DNA of 24,221 bases, taken from Choristocarpus tenellus KU-1152 (Eukaryota; Phaeophyceae). The notes below the pieces were generated by a model, which did not search any database, was not told where the DNA came from, and worked only from the letters and a program-made list of their open reading frames with translations. The position numbers and the translations under genes were made by a program. Below are positions 20,031-24,221 of the stretch, one piece after another. The stretch covers positions 1-24,221 of the forward strand of contig CAXNAD020000222.1 in NCBI GenBank assembly GCA_964200185.2, in the 5' to 3' direction. The stretch's first letter is position 1; the number at the start of each line of letters is the position of its first letter.

Positions 20031-20072
20031 TCATGCCAAGTTGCTGTTCTTTTGGTCCACCTCTGCCTTCAT
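20031..20072 (-). CDS. CLTA: Clathrin light chain exon 4: 13-codon C-terminal tail
   Basis: Acceptor TGTTGTCAG|ATG, phase 0. Encodes MKAEVDQKNSNLA and TGA at 20033-20031. The join produces MRSLIIQ-MKAEVDQ, which resembles the family ending (M/L)RS(V/I)L...LK plus a short polar tail. A short exon could be a chance match; the alternative is a stop directly after exon 3. Confidence 0.68.
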   Translation of the reverse strand: MKAEVDQKNSNLA

Positions 20073-23000
20073 CTGACAACAGTCACAGAATATGAGCATT
20101 TGTGTAGTGGGGGTATGTGTGTCTGTTGTGAGGACTCCAGAGCGTGAAAAAAGACCTTTAGTTGTGATACTTGAGTAGTATATTCTTGTAAAATTCTCGT
20201 CAAGTCACTCGCATAAAGTGACAAGACCCTCAATGTATTCTCCAAATCCAATACACACGTCAAACTGTGCCCACTGAAAAAACATCATGGGTCATAGAAG
20301 AAGAGTGCATCTAACAAACACAAGTAGCACCAAACATCACAGGTCATTAGCTCTTGATACATCAAGGGAAAAGTAAATTGTCTCAATAACCTTTCCCCCT
20401 CATCTCACACCTGAATAATCAGTGAACGCATTTTTTCTGTTGACTGAAAGGCTGATGCATCCTCCGTAACCAGTGCTTCCACTTCCCCGAGCACCCCTAC
20501 CTTTCCCCTACGCCCTGCCAACCCATTTGCTCCTATCTTTGGCAATGGTTCCTTTAGGTCCACCAGGTCACAGACACGAGCCCAGGGGTTGGTGGCAGAC
20601 TCCACAATCGCTGAATTGATCCCCTGGAGGAAAGATTCTTCCTGCTCTCGGAATACAGCCTGCCGCCGTGCCACCTTGGAGTACATGTACAAAAATAAGA
20701 ATATTGATGAGAGAGTGTGAAAACCGCACTCTAAAGATTTTTTAAAGGGAAAAAGGGGGAAAGTAACTAAATATCCACTGCAGCTTAGCATGCCAACAAC
20801 ACGCACTCAGGAACTTGAATCCTGTCATAACTGCTACTACTGTGGGTCTCACTACTGTCACGTGAGTATCGTTTGGTAAAATGGTATTGCCGTGTCACAT
20901 AGGACAATCGTGGCACCTGATGCAATTAGAACAGGTCAACTATGATGATGATGGTTGCAAACCAAATACAAGAGCCTAAATAGCACACTATGATTTGTGC
21001 AACCATGAAATGCTCTAGAGCAAGTTACGGAATCACCCCGGGACAGCACAGAGCACACATTAAAACTGTCTTTATCTCTCATTGCACCAGTGGAAATTTT
21101 CTCAAAAGGATACACTTGTTGAGCCAGCCCTGAGAAGTGTTTTTCTTTCTTTGTAACTTACCCCTAAAAACACGATGGCCAAGTTGAGACAATTTTCTCT
21201 TTCAAGTGGGCCACATTTTACAGAGTTGAAGTACTGACAGTTCCCACATGTACCACCACATGATGTAACAAAGTCAAACTCAATACCAATGGTACTCTGT
21301 GCTTCGAAGCATACACATGATGGGTACCACTAACATTCCTTTGTGTCATTGAGTCAGGCAGGTCACAAGCAAACCCCTGGAGATACAATATACACCCTCG
21401 GTGTGCATCACATGGAGTTGGGAGGGAACCTACCAGTATGGAATGAAAATCCTCCCAAGCCAACAGTGAAATTCGACACAACAGCACTAGTGAACCAAAA
21501 GTTTTATCACATTAGGTGCACCCTCAACATGCCACTTTAAAATTTCTTCTGTCATATTATCGGGACAAGTGCAGAAACTTAGGGTTAGGTTAACTAAATG
21601 TATTTAGCCATGTAAGAATACACGACTAAAAGACTTCACTCAATTTATCTCTAAAAGCATGTAAATATTTCATGTAAACAGTTACCCTTGACAATGTACA
21701 AGATCCACCTGATACCTCATACAAAAATGAAGCATCTAACCTGATCTGTTCTATCATCGTAGAATCGATCAAGGTCTTCCTCTGCACGCCGCAACGCCTC
21801 CCCAGCTTTCTGCAACTCCAACTGTGCTCTTTCAGACAGCTGGGCCTCAAACGCCTGCATCAAGTTCTCCAATACCCCAGCACTTTCCTCCTCAGTGTAT
21901 AGGTCTGTGGGGCGCCGTGGAGCAGGCACCATTGGCATCTGCTGCAGAGGAAAGATAGACACAGACACAAAGAGTATATAAGCGAAATGCTCATGGGCTT
22001 TAAACCTCAAGTTAAAATGGAGAAGAATGTCAACTTTTGGGAGGGGATATGGCATTATCGCAGGTCTGTAGTCAATATTCGGTAGCCCTGGAGTGTTATT
22101 AAAGGGCTCCGCATAGGTATACTTATGGTAGGGTTACTACTACCCTGTCAGAGTTGAGCAGGGGGACATACAAACAAAAGAAAGGACTTATAATCCACCC
22201 AAGACAAAACCAATTTTTCAGGTTTGTGAGTCGATAGTTTTGGTAAAATAAATTAAATTACCTCAAAACTTGAACTGCACTGAATTAGAATCAAAATGTG
22301 CACACAGCAGATGTCACAAGGCAGACAAATTTCTGAGCACTGAGAAATTCTAGAAGAACACACAGCAAAATGACAATTGATAAAATGACCAATTGAATTT
22401 GACCCCTCGATTTCTGTTGTTTATGTTCATTGATAAAATATGATCATGATTCAATCGCCATGATTCACAACCTGTAAGATTTACCAATACTTTGACTGAG
22501 GTAGACCAATAAAGGCTCATGCAGCGGTTGTTGCTTTGCCCATGTGTTTTGCTACAGATCAATACTTGGCATAACTGGCAGTCCAGAGAGAACCCTGTTT
22601 TCACAGACATTGTAGACTGTCGCGATCACCATCAGTGTTGCGGAGAAACTAGAGTTCGAAACGTAAAAGACTCAGTAAAGCAATGGGAAATTTTGACCAA
22701 GATCTTCGCAGTAGATTAGAACACTAGGTGAGAACTAATCTCAGATTTAGTTGGAAGAAAATATGGAATTCAATATGATACCAACATAGAGGGCACAATG
22801 AACGGGGTGCGAAGTGGGAAAGTGAGGGAAAGAAACAGTTTCGCATTGAGGGCAAGGGGCAAGGAGAACATTGAAGCCATCACACAATGCTACCATCTCC
22901 CTGGAATGTGTGCAAAATGAGTAAAGACGGAATTAGGGCTAACAGATACACTTGCCTGAGGCTGCAGGCCAACGTTGACCTCATTATACTCGAATCCGCC

Positions 23001-23138
23001 AAAGTTGTCCTGCCTAGGATCTGGAAGGACTAACGGTTGTCCCATTCCTCCAACTCCCTCCGGCGGGCCCTCTTGCAAAAATTCCTGCATTCCTTCATTG
23101 TATGACCCACTGGCAGCTCCGTTCATTTCCCCGTCCAT
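20031..23138 (-). CDS. CLTA: Clathrin light chain, complete, 4 exons
   Basis: Binds the proximal leg of the clathrin heavy chain and regulates coat assembly at the plasma membrane and trans-Golgi/endosomes. Join (minus): 23138-22956, 21941-21741, 20674-20411, 20072-20031; frame is kept throughout, giving 229 residues, normal for the family. Evidence: Gly/Pro/acidic N-terminus with FGGFEYNE; a coiled coil (about 88-150) with LQKAGEALRRAEEDLDRFYD and FREQEESFL, closely following the fungal/plant pattern (KAQKAIDDFYE...EAEKFL); the C-terminal NPWARVCDLVDLKEP (family W-E-R/K-V..L.D) and MRSLIIQMK (human LRSVLMSLK). An in-frame TGA at 23190-23192 supports the start. Oddities: a GC donor in intron 1, an insertion of about 35 residues in the C-terminal domain, and a 42-bp last coding exon. 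The symbol is by family only; non-animals have one CLC gene. Confidence 0.9.
20411..20674 (-). CDS. CLTA: Clathrin light chain exon 3: end of coiled coil and C-terminal domain
   Basis: 88 codons: VARRQAVFREQEESFLQG, NPWARVCDLVDLKEP, an insertion of about 35 residues absent from animal chains, then STEKMRSLIIQ. Acceptor TCCAAG|GTG, donor CAG|GTGTGA. If the donor is not used, translation stops at once (V then TGA). An in-frame GT...AG segment of 57 bp lies inside (20444-20500). Confidence 0.92.
20675..21740 (-). other. Clathrin light chain intron 2
   Basis: 1066-bp GT-AG intron. Contains an imperfect stem with perfect 9-bp arms (20951-20959 and 20998-21006). The open frames in it have no recognisable similarity. 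Confidence 0.75.
21741..21941 (-). CDS. CLTA: Clathrin light chain exon 2: heavy-chain-binding coiled coil
   Basis: 67 codons. Encodes ENLMQAFEAQLSERAQLELQ, then KAGEALRRAEEDLDRFYDDR, the most diagnostic stretch. Tandem acceptor CTGCAG|CAG|ATG, so the right edge is 21941 or 21938. Donor CAG|GTTAGA, phase 0. Confidence 0.93.
21942..22955 (-). other. Clathrin light chain intron 1 (GC-AG)
   Basis: 1014-bp intron with GC at the donor and a TTTCCTCTGCAG acceptor. No other gene or element seen. Confidence 0.7.
22956..23138 (-). CDS. CLTA: Clathrin light chain exon 1
   Basis: 61 codons: low-complexity Gly/Met/Glu/Pro N-terminus with EFLQEGPPEG and NFGGFEYNEVNVGLQPQ. It ends CAG|GCAAGT, a GC-type donor matching consensus at every other position. 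The nearby GT (CAA|GTGTAT) would put exon 2 out of frame. GAG|GTCAAC upstream is a weaker in-frame alternative. Confidence 0.82.
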
Positions 23139-23887
23139 TTGAACCCCCCGTCCCCCTTTTTCTCCTCTTCTCCCTCCTATTTGGGTGAGTCAAGCCAGGA
23201 CAGCAGAGCACCTGGACAGGTTCCAGCAAGACACACCCCTGGTGATCTTCTGTTGGTTGTTCGCATATTGTACGACGCATCGCGAGGGAAGGGAATCCAA
23301 TGTTCAGTTCCGCCTGAGAAAGTAGTGCGGACGAGGAAGACTTCGGTGCCATTGACGAAACATATTCACAACATGAAAGGAGAATCAGGAAGGGTATAGA
23401 GAGATACCCGCCAGTATGATCTCATTCGTCGGTTATCGTCAAGGAGATAGATGACTTCATATGGAACCCGAAAAGTCAAGGAATAGGTGTGAGAATTGAG
23501 GTGCTGTCGCCAAGACAACAGATAGAAACTCTATGTCGAGGACTCATAACCGCGCTTTTACGTTGTGCGCGGCGCGGATATCTATTAGTGTGATTATTTT
23601 GGAGATTGTACCTGTCGTGAATAGTCAAAAGTGAGGAACTAACACCCACTCTGTTTTAAGGTTTAGTACGAAGTCTTGTCCAGGTTTTGGGGCAATTCTG
23701 AATATGTCAAGGACACAAAAGATGAAAGAAAGATATTGGAAGACTTCTCAAATAATAGACTCACCACAGGATTCGACCAGTGAGGGTTGTGAAGGTGCAC
23801 CTGGTCCCTTCACCAATGTTGTCAATTCACTATTTCCTCACTCCTCTCTCTTCCAAGAAGAAGTCTTGGATGGCGTTCTTTGGAAGA

Positions 23888-23901
23888 ATATATATATATA
23901 T
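23888..23901. repeat. (TA)n microsatellite
   Basis: Seven or so TA units upstream of the clathrin light chain. Confidence 0.85.
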
Positions 23902-24039
23902 AAAGTGTTGGTATAGTGATACCAGTAGCTTCGCCCTCTGGGGTTGTCCCGTCATAACTTTTGATGTGGACATCGGATTTTGAAAATAAAAGCATATTCA
24001 TGATGCCCGTCACAATGCCCTCCAGATTAAGGGCTTCGT

Positions 24040-24175
24040 GTTTTTTTTTCTCGCCATTTTTCCTTTTATTTGAAGAAAGAGCGTTTATATTGTGGTTCGA
24101 ACCCCCGATTGTAGGTCACCAAAAGTAGCAACAGATGCACTCTTACTTGATCAAAGTACAGTACCTACCCCGATT
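24040..24175 (-). mobile_element. Possible tRNA-derived SINE relic (weak)
   Basis: On the minus strand a degenerate A-box-like stretch (AAGTAAGAGTGCATC, about 24137-24151) precedes CGGGGGTTCGAACC (about 24094-24107), which contains a B-box-like GGTTCGAACC. About 50 nt further on there is a run of nine A (24041-24049). Head, B box and A-tail in this order suggest a SINE, but the T-arm stem does not pair well, no second copy is in the window and no target-site duplication was found. Confidence 0.25.
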
Positions 24176-24221
24176 TTGTTCACCCATGGGCATGCCCTAA
24201 AAAAGCGGCACACAATCTATA

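Larger units (their letters stand above)
23139..24221. promoter_or_regulatory. 5' flank of clathrin light chain (presumed 5' UTR and promoter)
   Basis: No gene recognised. Moving away from the start codon: a polypurine stretch on the minus strand (about 23141-23183), a CpG-rich inverted repeat (23550-23577), a (TA)n microsatellite (about 23888-23901) and a tRNA B-box-like motif (about 24093-24103). A CAAATAG|GAGGG near 23183 could be a 5' UTR intron acceptor. The plus-strand frames at 23704-23983 carry no recognisable motif. Promoter location is inferred. Confidence 0.45.

Noticed and set aside
18731-21345. 14-nt direct repeat TAACATTCCTTTGT at about 18731 and 21331
   Set aside because: Too short and with unrelated flanks; consistent with chance in 24 kb.
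23095-23352. 85-codon minus-strand frame overlapping clathrin light chain exon 1
   Set aside because: It is in a different frame from the conserved protein and shows no similarity; the chosen ATG at 23138 has its own in-frame upstream stop.
24093-24106. Functional tRNA gene at the GGTTCGAACC motif
   Set aside because: The bases flanking the T-loop do not pair into a 5-bp stem on either strand, and no acceptor stem or clear A box is present.
1-24221. CRISPR array, prophage, operon or bacterial origin
   Set aside because: All recognised genes are split by spliceosomal introns and are eukaryotic housekeeping families; no regularly spaced repeats are present.

Overview
This is nuclear DNA from an intron-rich eukaryote. 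The window holds three conserved housekeeping genes split into 26 confident coding exons, separated by GT-AG introns of about 140 bp to 2.5 kb. There are no operons, no bacterial-style RBS and no intact mobile element. Each exon was found from protein-family similarity, then fixed by splice sites and reading-frame continuity. The lineage is not settled by the sequence. The Lon gene resembles mitochondrial Lon of animals, fungi and algae, and the clathrin light chain is closer to the fungal/plant style. An algal or other protist genome (for example a stramenopile) or a unicellular opisthokont both fit; this is inference.

Layout. (1) Positions 1-13289, minus strand: mitochondrial Lon protease (LONP1/PIM1 type). 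It has a transit peptide, the N-terminal substrate-binding domain, a complete AAA+ ATPase module and the start of the protease domain. The gene runs off the left edge before the catalytic Ser/Lys, giving about 908 residues from 14 exons, plus one possible 54-nt cassette exon. (2) 13290-13594: a 305-bp head-to-head intergenic region that must hold both the Lon and ribokinase promoters. (3) 13595-18555, plus strand: complete ribokinase, 8 exons, 315 residues. (4) 18556-20030: convergent 3' flanks. (5) 20031-23138, minus strand: complete clathrin light chain, 4 exons, 229 residues, with one GC-AG intron and a terminal coding exon of only 42 bp. (6) 23139-24221: clathrin light chain 5' flank with a CpG-rich inverted repeat and, at the far right, a tRNA B-box-like element.

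The three genes do not form a pathway: Lon acts in mitochondrial protein quality control, ribokinase in cytosolic ribose salvage, and clathrin light chain in coated-vesicle formation. I see no novel multi-gene system. The points of interest are in gene structure: the shared promoter, non-canonical and tandem splice sites, a possible cassette exon, a possible exitron, and lineage-specific insertions in Lon and in the clathrin light chain.
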